Assembly (NCBI RefSeq): GCF_900096905.1
Contig: NZ_FMYI01000002.1
Coordinates: 186,001 to 250,000 of the forward strand
Direction: 5' to 3'
Length of the DNA: 64,000 nt
Source of the DNA: Pelagirhabdus alkalitolerans
GTDB taxonomy: Bacteria > Bacillota > Bacilli > Bacillales > Amphibacillaceae
The translations under genes and the position numbers were made by a program. The notes beneath the pieces were generated by a model. It was not told the DNA's origin. It did no database searches and saw only the letters and a list, made by a program, of their open reading frames with translations. Positions 10,042 to 18,483 of this stretch are shown one piece after another. Positions within the stretch are counted from its first letter, which is position 1; each line of letters begins with the position of its first letter.

Positions 10042-10323
10042 ATGCCAAAGAAAAACAAGAAAGTACCACTGAGAAAATGTTTAATCACACAAGAGATGAA
10101 ACCTAAAAAGTCATTGATCAGAATTGTTCGGACAAAAGAAAATGAAGTTTTTGTTGATCCAACGAGTAAGAAGAACGGCCGAGGTGCTTACGTATCAAAA
10201 GATTCAAATGTTATTGAAGAGGCGCGTAAAAAACAAGTGATTGAACAAGAGTTTAAGGTGAAAGATATTGACCACATTTATAAGGATCTTTTAGATTTAG
10301 TGAATGGTGAAATAGATGAGTAA
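10042..10323 (+). CDS. ylxR: YlxR family RNA-binding protein (RnpM)
   Basis: Small basic protein of 93 residues with the DUF448/YlxR signature: RKCLITQE near the N-terminus and GRGAYV near residues 48–53. The B. subtilis homologue has been described as a modulator that binds RNase P RNA (RnpM). Position between nusA and the L7Ae-like gene is conserved. Its last 8 bases overlap the next start codon, which suggests translational coupling. Confidence 0.92.
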   Translation: MPKKNKKVPLRKCLITQEMKPKKSLIRIVRTKENEVFVDPTSKKNGRGAYVSKDSNVIEEARKKQVIEQEFKVKDIDHIYKDLLDLVNGEIDE

Positions 10324-10621
10324 TGAAAAAGCGTTTTTAAACCTGCTAGGTCTCGCCACACGCGCAAGAAAAATATCTCTAGGAGAAGAACAAATCTTAA
10401 AGGATATTAAGCGTAAGCAAGCGAAATTAGTATTAATTGCTAGCGACACAGGTTATCAAACACATAAGCGATTGACGGATAAATGTACGTTTTACAACAT
10501 ACCGTATCGAATCGTGACAGACCGCTTAACACTATCTGCCGCAATCGGTAAGGCAGATCGTGTTGCGATCGCAGTGAATGATGAAGGGTTTGCCAAAAAA
10601 ATGTGTACATTACTCGATTAA
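10316..10621 (+). CDS. ylxQ: L7Ae/L30e family K-turn binding protein YlxQ
   Basis: A 101-residue member of the L7Ae family, which binds kink-turn RNA. Visible signature: LLGLATRARKISLGEE at the N-terminus, KLVLIASDTG near residues 35–45 and a C-terminal AIAVND segment. The start ATG lies inside the end of ylxR (8-base overlap). It sits in the conserved nusA–infB operon; its cellular role is poorly defined. Confidence 0.9.
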   Translation: MSNEKAFLNLLGLATRARKISLGEEQILKDIKRKQAKLVLIASDTGYQTHKRLTDKCTFYNIPYRIVTDRLTLSAAIGKADRVAIAVNDEGFAKKMCTLLD

Positions 10622-10642
10622 AAATATTACGGGGGTGACTGT

Positions 10643-12634
10643 ATGGCTAAAGTAAGAGTATATGAATATGCCAAACAACACAATGTATCAAGTAAAGAAG
10701 TAGTAAAACAGTTGAATGATATGGGTATCAATGTATCCAATCATATGACAACGATCACTGATGAAGAAATTGCAAAACTCGATAAAGTTTATCAGTCAAA
10801 TGACCAAACAGATCAAGAAGAACCTTCTAAGACGGATGAAAAAGAATCAGAAACTATAGTAGATGAGCCAGAACAACCCGAAAAGACGAATGTCATTAAG
10901 TATACAGATGGCATCACCGTTACTGAGCTTGCTGAAAAATTAAAAAAAGACACTACGGATTTAATTAAGAAATTAATGTTTTCAGGTGTTATGGCAAATA
11001 AAAATCAGGCATTAGAAGATGAAGCCGTTGAATTAATGTGTGAAGAATATGGATATGAAGCAGAAAAAGAAATTGAAGTTGAAAAAACAGATTTACTTCA
11101 ATATATTGAAGATGATAATGAAGCACAGTTAAAAGAGCGTCCACCAGTCGTTACGATTATGGGCCACGTTGACCACGGTAAAACAACATTATTGGATTCT
11201 ATTCGTAAAACGAAAGTAACAGATGTTGAAGCGGGCGGTATTACGCAGCATATCGGTGCTTACCAAATTCGAAACAATGACAAGAAGATATCTTTCCTCG
11301 ACACACCGGGTCACGCAGCGTTTACAAGCATGCGTTCTCGTGGTGCGCAAGTCACTGATATTGCCATTTTAGTCGTTGCAGCAGATGATGGTGTTATGCC
11401 TCAAACTGTTGAAGCGATTAACCACGCAAAAGCAGCTGAAGTACCAATTATTGTAGCTGTCAATAAGATGGATAAAGAAGGCGCTAATCCTGATCGTGTT
11501 ATGCAAGAATTAACAGAATATGAACTTGTTGCAGAAGACTGGGGCGGTGACACAATCTTTGTTCCTATGTCTGCGATTAAGGGTGAAGGTATTGATGACC
11601 TACTAGAAATGATTTTACTTGTCGCTGAAGTTGAAGAGCTAAAAGCAAATGCGAATAGACGTGCGGATGGAACAGTCATTGAAGCTGAACTTGACAAAGG
11701 TCGCGGACCTGTCGCTTCATTACTTGTTCAAAACGGTTCGTTAAAAGTAGGGGATCCAATTGTTGTCGGTCACACATTTGGTCGTGTAAGAGCGATGGTA
11801 AATGATTTAGGAAAACGAATTAATAAAGCAGGCCCGTCTACTCCTGTTGAAATTACGGGTTTAAATGATGTTCCTCAAGCGGGGGATCGCTTTGTAGTAT
11901 TTGAAGATGAGAAAAAAGCGCGTCAAATCGGTGAATTAAGACAACAAAAACAAATTGAAGAACGTCGCGGTTCACAATCTAAAGTCAGTCTAGAAGATCT
12001 GTTTGAACAAATTAAACAAGGTGATATAAAAGATATTAACTTAATTGTAAAAGCTGACGTTCAAGGTTCAGCAGAAGCACTAGCAGCATCACTTAAGAAA
12101 ATTGATGTTGAAGGTGTGAAGGTCAATATTATTCACACAGGTGTTGGTGCGATTAAAGAATCAGATATTATTCTTGCAAGTGCTTCTAATGCGATTGTTA
12201 TTGGATTCAATGTTCGTCCAGATAACAATGCTAAAAAGTCAGCAGAAAAAGAAAATGTAGATGTTCGACTACACAGAATCATTTACAAAGCGATTGAAGA
12301 GATTGAAGCAGCGATGCAAGGGATGTTAGACCCAGAGTATCAAGAAAAAGTAATTGGACAAGCTGAAGTAAGAGAGACATTTAAGGTGTCTAAAATTGGT
12401 ACAATTGCAGGAAGTTATGTCATTGAAGGTAAGATCACACGTGACTCAGGTGTGCGTGTCATTCGTGATGGTGTTGTAATCTTTGAAGGTGAGATTGATT
12501 CCCTTAAACGTTATAAAGATGACGTGAAAGAAGTAGCAACAAATTATGAGTGTGGGATTACGCTTAAGAACTTCCATGACATCAAAGAAGGCGACGTATT
12601 TGAATGCTTTATTATGGAAGAAATTAAACGCTAG
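10643..12634 (+). CDS. infB: Translation initiation factor IF-2
   Basis: GTPase that delivers fMet-tRNA to the 30S subunit and promotes subunit joining. It has 663 residues, shorter than B. subtilis IF-2 (about 716) because of a short linker. Two IF2_N modules flank an acidic linker (residues 1–140). The G domain starts with GHVDHGKTT near 174, followed by DTPGH and NKMD, then domain II, domain III and the fMet-tRNA-binding domain IV. ATG follows GGGGGTG. Its stop TAG shares one base with the ylxP GTG start. Confidence 0.98.
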   Translation: MAKVRVYEYAKQHNVSSKEVVKQLNDMGINVSNHMTTITDEEIAKLDKVYQSNDQTDQEEPSKTDEKESETIVDEPEQPEKTNVIKYTDGITVTELAEKLKKDTTDLIKKLMFSGVMANKNQALEDEAVELMCEEYGYEAEKEIEVEKTDLLQYIEDDNEAQLKERPPVVTIMGHVDHGKTTLLDSIRKTKVTDVEAGGITQHIGAYQIRNNDKKISFLDTPGHAAFTSMRSRGAQVTDIAILVVAADDGVMPQTVEAINHAKAAEVPIIVAVNKMDKEGANPDRVMQELTEYELVAEDWGGDTIFVPMSAIKGEGIDDLLEMILLVAEVEELKANANRRADGTVIEAELDKGRGPVASLLVQNGSLKVGDPIVVGHTFGRVRAMVNDLGKRINKAGPSTPVEITGLNDVPQAGDRFVVFEDEKKARQIGELRQQKQIEERRGSQSKVSLEDLFEQIKQGDIKDINLIVKADVQGSAEALAASLKKIDVEGVKVNIIHTGVGAIKESDIILASASNAIVIGFNVRPDNNAKKSAEKENVDVRLHRIIYKAIEEIEAAMQGMLDPEYQEKVIGQAEVRETFKVSKIGTIAGSYVIEGKITRDSGVRVIRDGVVIFEGEIDSLKRYKDDVKEVATNYECGITLKNFHDIKEGDVFECFIMEEIKR

Positions 12635-12915
12635 TGTTACTTTATGTTGAAGTTGATGGTTTTATTTATGAATCCCATTCACTAAAACAAAAACGCTCTG
12701 TTTTAAAACGGTTGATGCTACGATTACAGAATAACTATAATATCACTATTAGTGAGTTAGATCATCATGATTTATGGCAACGTACATTAATTGGTATGGC
12801 TGTGATTTCAAATGATCGCGTTCAATGTGAAAAGGTGATAGATCGCTGTTTAGAGTTAATGGATACTTTTGGTGAGATTGAAATTACTCACATTGAACGC
12901 CATTGGTTAGACTAA
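12634..12915 (+). CDS. ylxP: DUF503 family protein YlxP
   Basis: 93-residue protein of the YlxP/DUF503 family, always near infB and rbfA in Firmicutes; its molecular function is not established. It shows the family pattern of a hydrophobic N-terminal strand, the SLKQKRSVLK motif near residue 17, and an HxLW-like segment (HHDLWQRTLIGMAVIS). GTG start overlaps the infB stop by one base, so translation is probably coupled. Confidence 0.88.
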   Translation: MLLYVEVDGFIYESHSLKQKRSVLKRLMLRLQNNYNITISELDHHDLWQRTLIGMAVISNDRVQCEKVIDRCLELMDTFGEIEITHIERHWLD

Positions 12916-12954
12916 AATTGACATCTTTTATAGGCAGATAAAGAGGTGAGATAC

Positions 12955-13305
12955 ATGAGTGAAATGCGAGCTAATCGCGTTGCAGAACAAATGAAAAAAG
13001 AGCTCGGAGACATCATCACACGAAAATTAAAAGATCCAAGAGTAGGATTTGTGACGATTACGGATGTTGATGTAACAGGTGATTTGCAACAAGCAACTAT
13101 TTATTTAACGATTTTAGGTGAAGAGACAGAAGAGCAAGATACGCTCCTAGCGCTGGAGAAGGCTAAAGGATTTATTCGGTCAGAAATCGGACAACGTATT
13201 CGACTGCGTAAAACACCTGAATTATTTTTTAAAATTGATGAAACGATTGAAAAAGGTAATCGGATTGAATCATTGTTGCGTGACTTAAAGGAACGTGAAG
13301 AATAA
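12955..13305 (+). CDS. rbfA: 30S ribosome-binding factor A
   Basis: Cold-shock assembly factor that binds the 30S subunit near helix 1 of 16S rRNA. It has 116 residues with a KH-like fold and family motifs ANRVAEQMKKELGDII, KDPR, and SEIGQRIRLRKTPEL. ATG 12955 follows AAGAGGTGAG. The GTG inside that ribosome-binding site (12946) is in frame but would give an unusual N-terminus. It is followed by a strong hairpin, so truB may have its own promoter or rely on read-through. Confidence 0.95.
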   Translation: MSEMRANRVAEQMKKELGDIITRKLKDPRVGFVTITDVDVTGDLQQATIYLTILGEETEEQDTLLALEKAKGFIRSEIGQRIRLRKTPELFFKIDETIEKGNRIESLLRDLKEREE

Positions 13306-13313
13306 CCGGACTT

Positions 13314-13351
13314 AAAACCCTTAGTCTTAAAAAGACAAGGGTTTTATTTTT
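13314..13351 (+). terminator. Terminator after rbfA
   Basis: AAAACCCTT pairs with AAGGGTTTT and an inner GTCT with AGAC (one bulged A), followed by ATTTTT. The stem resembles the hairpins at 3768 and 8271. Confidence 0.85.
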
Positions 13352-13396
13352 GCATATTGCTAATCACGATAGGAAAATGAACAAGAGGTGAGTAAG

Positions 13397-14299
13397 ATGA
13401 ATGGTATTATACCGCTATGGAAACCAATTGGCCTAACTTCCCATGATTGTGTTTTGAAATTGCGTCGACTTTACGGAACCAAAAAAGTTGGTCATACAGG
13501 CACTTTAGATCCTGAGGTTGAAGGTGTATTGCCTATTTGTATAGGACAAGCAACAAAAATTGTTCCATATTTAACAGACACAACAAAAACATATCGCGCA
13601 GAAGTGACACTTGGAATCGAAACAGATACAGAAGATCAAACGGGAAAAATAATTTCCCAACAATCTGTTGAGACCCCTGTTAATGAAGAAAGTGTTAGAG
13701 AAGTTTTAAGCTCGTTTAAAGGAGAGATTAAACAAATAACGCCATTGTACTCTGCTGTAAAAGTCGATGGTAAAAAATTATACCAGTATGCTCGAGAGAA
13801 TATTGAAGTTAAAAGGCCCATTAGACATGTGAAAGTATGGTCAATTCATTATATTGAAAACTCGTTGAATACACATCCATCTACTCAAACATTTTCATTT
13901 GAAGCATGTGTCTCTAAAGGCACTTATATTCGCACGCTTGCAAAAGATATAGGAAAAGCACTAGGTTACCCAGCTCATATGTCTCACTTAGTACGTATTA
14001 AAACCGCGGATTTTGACGAAACCAATAGTTTGACACTAGAAGAGTTGAACGTATATAAAGAGAAAGGTCAATTAGAAGATACCCTCCTTCCAATTGAGGC
14101 GGGCTTAACACATTTAGCAACTCACGAAGTGACAGAAAGTGAAAAAAATCGAATTGTGTATGGTCAAAAATTGAATCGACCATTAGAATGGAAAGAGAAT
14201 GTCGTTTATAAAATGACTTATTGTGATCAACTTCTAGCACTCTATCATATACACCCAGATAAAAAAGATCAAATCAAACCTGTGAAAGTATTCAACTAG
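13397..14299 (+). CDS. truB: tRNA pseudouridine-55 synthase
   Basis: Converts U55 to pseudouridine in the T-loop of tRNAs. It has 300 residues. The catalytic aspartate is Asp38 in the motif HTGTLDPE; the KVGHTG segment and the KGTYIRTLAKDIG motif near residue 176 are typical. ATG 13397 is preferred over GTG 13388, which lies within the ribosome-binding site. It precedes ribF, as in B. subtilis. Confidence 0.95.
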   Translation: MNGIIPLWKPIGLTSHDCVLKLRRLYGTKKVGHTGTLDPEVEGVLPICIGQATKIVPYLTDTTKTYRAEVTLGIETDTEDQTGKIISQQSVETPVNEESVREVLSSFKGEIKQITPLYSAVKVDGKKLYQYARENIEVKRPIRHVKVWSIHYIENSLNTHPSTQTFSFEACVSKGTYIRTLAKDIGKALGYPAHMSHLVRIKTADFDETNSLTLEELNVYKEKGQLEDTLLPIEAGLTHLATHEVTESEKNRIVYGQKLNRPLEWKENVVYKMTYCDQLLALYHIHPDKKDQIKPVKVFN

Positions 14300-14323
14300 C
14301 CAAACAAAAAAGGAGGGAGATCA

Positions 14324-15265
14324 TTGAGAACGATTCATCTAAGTTATCCTGATCATTTACATGTTGACCATCTGGAATCTTCTGTTTGTGCAATTGGTTT
14401 TTTTGATGGTATACATAAAGGACATCAACACGTGATCCAAACCGCAAAAGATGTGGCGCAAAAGTCAAACAAAAAGTTAGCTGTTATGACATTTAACCCT
14501 CATCCATTGTCAGTTATCTCAAATGGGAAAAAAGCAGTCAGTTATTTAACGACATTGACACAAAAAGAAGCAATTTTGAATGATTTAGGTGTCGATCTTT
14601 TGTATGTAGTTGATTTCAATCATGAGTTAGCACGACTTTCTGCAGAATCATTCATTGATACATTTATTATTCAATTAGATATAACGCACCTCGTATGTGG
14701 ATTTGATTTTACGTATGGGCACAAAGGTAAAGGGAATGTATCGACATTGCCTGAACATGCTAATGAACGTTTTAGTCTAACTGTTGTAGAAAAGTACAGT
14801 GAAGATAATGAGAAAGTCAGTTCTTCATGGATTCGTCAGAAGTTACAAGCAGGTGAAATGCAACAAGTTAAACACTTACTTACACGCCCACTTATGACAA
14901 CTGGAAAAGTCGTCCATGGCTATAAAAGAGGTCGCTTAATTGGTTACCCAACAGCCAATATTGCAATTGAAAAGAATCAGGCATTACCTAGAACGGGTGT
15001 CTATTATGTGACAGTTAAAATTGATGGTAAAGAAATCCATGGCATGGCAAATTTGGGGTACAATCCAACCTTTCAAGATGATGATCTAAATCAATTCATA
15101 AAATTAGAAGTTCATTTACTTGATTTTGATGGTCATTTGTATGATCAAACCTTAACGGTCAGCTGGCATGAATTTGTTCGTCCAGAATATAAGTTTGATC
15201 ATGTCGATCAATTAGTAGAAAGAATTAAACAAGATGAACAAGAAATTAGACAAATTTTTTCTTAA
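14324..15265 (+). CDS. ribF: Bifunctional riboflavin kinase / FAD synthetase
   Basis: Makes FMN and FAD from riboflavin and ATP. It has 313 residues. The N-terminal nucleotidyltransferase domain carries GFFDGIHKGHQ near residue 26 and FNPHP near 65. The C-terminal flavokinase domain starts near 185 with GRLIGYPTANI. The start is TTG, supported by AAAGGAGGG eight bases upstream and by alignment with homologues. Downstream are the rpsO leader and gene. Confidence 0.95.
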   Translation: MRTIHLSYPDHLHVDHLESSVCAIGFFDGIHKGHQHVIQTAKDVAQKSNKKLAVMTFNPHPLSVISNGKKAVSYLTTLTQKEAILNDLGVDLLYVVDFNHELARLSAESFIDTFIIQLDITHLVCGFDFTYGHKGKGNVSTLPEHANERFSLTVVEKYSEDNEKVSSSWIRQKLQAGEMQQVKHLLTRPLMTTGKVVHGYKRGRLIGYPTANIAIEKNQALPRTGVYYVTVKIDGKEIHGMANLGYNPTFQDDDLNQFIKLEVHLLDFDGHLYDQTLTVSWHEFVRPEYKFDHVDQLVERIKQDEQEIRQIFS

Positions 15266-15321
15266 TCAGTCGGACTAAGGCTTGCATTTTTAATCAAAAA
15301 AGGTTAACCTTATAAACGGAA

Positions 15322-15369
15322 ACCATCTGCTTGGCAAAACGATTCTCCAACGTTTGCTAGGGGATTGGT
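15322..15369 (+). promoter_or_regulatory. Structured 5' leader of rpsO, candidate S15 autoregulatory element
   Basis: A short outer helix (ACCA with TGGT) encloses a 9-bp stem with one bulged A (TGGCAAAACG with CGTTTGCTA, positions 15332–15341 and 15351–15359). It ends about 17 bases before the rpsO ribosome-binding site. S15 is known to repress its own mRNA through leader structures in several bacteria, including a Geobacillus. Assignment here rests only on position and foldability. Confidence 0.45.
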
Positions 15370-15401
15370 GTTTTCAAAAGTATATTAGGAGGTGAGACAG
15401 G

Positions 15402-15671
15402 ATGGCAATTTCACAAGAACGTAAAAATGAAATTATCAATGAGTTTAAAACGCATGAGAACGATACTGGATCTCCAGAGGTTCAAATCGCTGTCCTAACT
15501 GCAGAAATCACAAGTTTAAATGATCACTTGCGTGAGCACAAGAAAGATCATCATTCACGCCGTGGTTTATTGAAAATGGTTGGGAAACGTCGTAACTTAT
15601 TAAATTACTTACGTAATAAAGACGTTACACGTTATCGTGAATTGATTAAATCATTAGGTTTACGTCGATAA
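15402..15671 (+). CDS. rpsO: 30S ribosomal protein S15
   Basis: 89-residue primary rRNA-binding protein of the 30S platform. Typical motifs: TGSPEVQIAVLT, HLREHKKDHHSRRGLL, and LVGKRRNLLNYL-like segment near residue 65. Strong ribosome-binding site TAGGAGGTGAG. It is followed by its own terminator and precedes pnp, the common bacterial order. Confidence 0.98.
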   Translation: MAISQERKNEIINEFKTHENDTGSPEVQIAVLTAEITSLNDHLREHKKDHHSRRGLLKMVGKRRNLLNYLRNKDVTRYRELIKSLGLRR

Positions 15672-15678
15672 TTTACAA

Positions 15679-15703
15679 AAAAGCGGGAGTGATCCCGCTT
15701 TTT
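15679..15703 (+). terminator. Terminator after rpsO
   Basis: AAAAGCGGGA pairs with TCCCGCTTTT around a GTGA loop, followed by T residues. Confidence 0.9.
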
Positions 15704-15757
15704 CTGTATGTTCATTTCCGAAAAGTTAAAGAGAGCGGTTCAACAAAAAAGTCCTTT

Positions 15758-15814
15758 CGCTCGATTCTGATCAAAGCAATGGTTTACTAACGATTGTTTT
15801 GATCAGGATGGAGC
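15758..15814 (+). promoter_or_regulatory. Long stem-loop in the pnp leader
   Basis: CTGATCAAAGCAAT (15767–15780) pairs over 14 bp (one G·U) with ATTGTTTTGATCAG (15793–15806), leaving a 12-base loop. An outer GCTC/GAGC pair extends the stem after an internal loop. It lies about 95 bases before the pnp start and lacks a T-run, so it is not an obvious terminator. In E. coli a leader duplex in pnp is cut by RNase III for autoregulation; a comparable role here is only an inference. Confidence 0.4.
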
Positions 15815-15909
15815 AAGATATGAAGTTGAATGCAAAAGGAACGATTGTTGGCCTACTCTTATACATTCGGGAAATTTTATTTTAATGGATAGAGAGGGGT
15901 TTATAAAAT

Positions 15910-18024
15910 ATGTCTGATAAACAGATATTCACAACAGAAATAGCAGGTAAGCCATTTTCAGTTGAAGTAGGCGAATTAGCTAAACAAGCAAACGGTTCAT
16001 GTATGATTCATTACGGTGATACATCAGTCCTTGCAACGGCTACCGGATCAAAAGAACCAAAAGACCTACCATTCTTCCCTTTGATGGTAAATTATGAAGA
16101 AAGATTGTACGCAGTAGGTAAAATACCTGGAGGCTTCATTAAGCGTGAAGGTCGACCAAGTGAGAAAGCCGTTTTAACATCTCGATTAATTGATCGCCCA
16201 ATCCGCCCATTATTCCCAGAGGGATTTAGAAATGATGTTCAAGTGATTAATATGGTCATGAGTGTTGACCAGGACGCACCAAGTGAAATTGCTGCAATGC
16301 TTGGTACATCAATTGCTTTAGGTGTATCAGATATTCCCTTTGATGGCCCTATTGCAGGTGTTATTGTTGGCCGTGTTGAGGGTGAGTTCGTTATTAACCC
16401 AACAACTGAGCAACGCGAAAAAAGTGATATTGATTTAACTGTTGCAGGTACAAAAGATGCGATCAATATGGTTGAAGCTGGAGCAGACGAAGTAGAAGAA
16501 GAAGTGATGCTTGAAGCGATCATGTTTGGTCATGAAGAAATCAAACGTCTCATTGCCTTCCAAGAAGAAATTTATGCAGCTGTTGGTAAGCAAAAAATGG
16601 ATGTTACTTTATTTAATTTAGATGAAGAATTAAAGAAAGAGCTAGAATCAAGTGCAAAAGATAACTTGATCAAAGCGATTCAAATCGTTGAAAAGAGTGC
16701 TAGAGAAGAAGCAATTGAAACAGCTAAAAAAGAAATTGTTGAACGATATGAAGCACTTGAAGCGGACGAAGAGACGATCGGCAAAGTTAAAGATATTTTA
16801 GATAAAATGGTTAAAGATGAAGTTCGTCGTTTAATCACACAGGAGAAAGTCCGTCCAGATGGCCGCCGCCCAGACGAAATCCGTCCGTTGACATCTCGCG
16901 TGTCAGCTTTACCTAGAACACATGGATCTGGTTTGTTTACACGTGGCCAAACACAAGCTCTAAGTGTGTGTACATTAGGAGCATTAGGTGATGTGCAAAT
17001 CTTAGACGGTCTTGATCTTGAAGAGTCTAAGCGTTTTATGCACCATTATAATTTCCCATCGTTTAGTGTGGGTGAAACAGGCCCAATTAGAGGTCCTGGT
17101 CGTCGTGAAATTGGTCACGGTGCTTTAGGGGAACGTGCTCTAGAAAAAGTGATCCCATCAGAAGATGATTTCCCGTATACGATTCGTCTAGTATCTGAAG
17201 TGTTAGAATCGAACGGTTCTACATCTCAAGCAAGTATTTGTGCTTCGACACTTGCGATGATGGACGCTGGTGTTCCGATTAAAGCACCCGTTGCAGGTAT
17301 TGCAATGGGGCTTGTAAAGCAAGATGAGCACTATACAATTTTAAGTGATATTCAAGGGATGGAAGATTTCCTTGGAGATATGGACTTTAAAGTTGCTGGA
17401 ACGAAAAAAGGTGTAACGGCACTTCAAATGGATATCAAAATTGACGGTTTATCACGTGAAATCTTAGAAGAAGCACTTCAACAAGCACGCCTAGGCCGTA
17501 ATCACATCCTTGATCACATGGAAGAAGTGATTGAACAACCAAATGAAGAACTCTCAGCTCATGCACCGAAAATTATGACAATGTCAGTTAATCCAGACAA
17601 GATTCGTGATGTTATTGGACCAAGTGGTAAGCAAATTAACAAAATCATTGAAGACACTGGTGTTAAAATTGATATTGAACAAGATGGAAAAGTCTTCATC
17701 TCTTCAACCGATAAAGCAATGAATGAAAAAGCTAAAAAAATCATTGAAGATATTGTACGAGAAGTTGAAGTTGGTGAAACTTACTTAGCTACTGTGAAGC
17801 GTGTTGAAAAATTCGGAGCGTTTGCTGAACTATTCAAAGGAAAAGAAGGTTTAATTCACATTTCTGAATTAGCAATTGAACGTACAAACAAAGTGGAAGA
17901 TGTTGTTAAAGAAGGCGATCAAATCAAAGTTAAAGTGAAAGAAATCGATCGTCAAGGCCGCATTAACTTATCACATAAAGCTATTTTAGAAGAAGAAAAG
18001 AAAAAAGAAGAAAATAATCAATAA
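15910..18024 (+). CDS. pnp: Polyribonucleotide nucleotidyltransferase (PNPase)
   Basis: Phosphorolytic 3'-5' exoribonuclease, the main RNA turnover exonuclease in Bacillus and a degradosome partner of RNase Y (38474). It has 704 residues: two RNase PH-like domains (about 1–210 and 310–540) separated by an alpha-helical domain, then a KH domain (IGPSGKQINKI near 570) and an S1 domain (GEKYLATVKRVEKFGAF-like, near 620–690). ATG follows AGAGAGGGG. A strong terminator follows. Confidence 0.98.
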   Translation: MSDKQIFTTEIAGKPFSVEVGELAKQANGSCMIHYGDTSVLATATGSKEPKDLPFFPLMVNYEERLYAVGKIPGGFIKREGRPSEKAVLTSRLIDRPIRPLFPEGFRNDVQVINMVMSVDQDAPSEIAAMLGTSIALGVSDIPFDGPIAGVIVGRVEGEFVINPTTEQREKSDIDLTVAGTKDAINMVEAGADEVEEEVMLEAIMFGHEEIKRLIAFQEEIYAAVGKQKMDVTLFNLDEELKKELESSAKDNLIKAIQIVEKSAREEAIETAKKEIVERYEALEADEETIGKVKDILDKMVKDEVRRLITQEKVRPDGRRPDEIRPLTSRVSALPRTHGSGLFTRGQTQALSVCTLGALGDVQILDGLDLEESKRFMHHYNFPSFSVGETGPIRGPGRREIGHGALGERALEKVIPSEDDFPYTIRLVSEVLESNGSTSQASICASTLAMMDAGVPIKAPVAGIAMGLVKQDEHYTILSDIQGMEDFLGDMDFKVAGTKKGVTALQMDIKIDGLSREILEEALQQARLGRNHILDHMEEVIEQPNEELSAHAPKIMTMSVNPDKIRDVIGPSGKQINKIIEDTGVKIDIEQDGKVFISSTDKAMNEKAKKIIEDIVREVEVGETYLATVKRVEKFGAFAELFKGKEGLIHISELAIERTNKVEDVVKEGDQIKVKVKEIDRQGRINLSHKAILEEEKKKEENNQ

Positions 18025-18031
18025 ATAAATT

Positions 18032-18072
18032 AAATGCACCATCGCTTGTTAATCAAGTGGTGGTGCATTTTT
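18032..18072 (+). terminator. Terminator after pnp
   Basis: AAATGCACCA pairs with TGGTGCATTT; an inner seven pairs close a TTAAT loop. A T-run follows. Stem length is about 17 bp. Confidence 0.92.
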
Positions 18073-18153
18073 ATATGAGTGATTTAAAAGAAAATTGAAC
18101 TTAGGTTGTTTAGCATCTTTCTTATTCATATAATTTTAAAAGAGGTGATGAGT

Positions 18154-18399
18154 ATGCGTTATCAAGAATTAAAGAATAAAGAAATTATTGACCTTAATAA
18201 GGGTAGAAGACTTGGACTACTTGGACAAACAGATCTTGATATCGATCAAGAGACAGGAAAAATTCATGCGTTTAAAATTGACTATAATCGTTTTTTTAAC
18301 TTTAATAATGACGCAAAAGCAACAAAGATTCAGTGGGATGCTATTAAGAAGATAGGAACAGACACGATCATCATAGATCGATTTGTCAATCCTAAGTAA
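18154..18399 (+). CDS. YlmC/YmxH family PRC-barrel-like protein
   Basis: About 81 residues resembling B. subtilis YmxH (YlmC/YmxH family), which lies just before spoVFA there too. Conserved pieces are MRYQELKNKEIID, RLGLLGQTDLDID and a C-terminal KKIGTDTIIID. The fold is expected to be a PRC barrel; function is not known. ATG 18154 is 6 bases after AGAGGTG; an ATG at 18148 directly abuts that site. The ylxY and mlpA genes that separate pnp from ymxH in B. subtilis are missing. Confidence 0.85.
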   Translation: MRYQELKNKEIIDLNKGRRLGLLGQTDLDIDQETGKIHAFKIDYNRFFNFNNDAKATKIQWDAIKKIGTDTIIIDRFVNPK

Positions 18400-18483
18400 A
18401 TGGTTTAAATAGTTCACACAATGCGTTTAATATGTATATAGTATATAAAGTGAAATCAATAGAAAAGGATAGGATGTGAGCAT

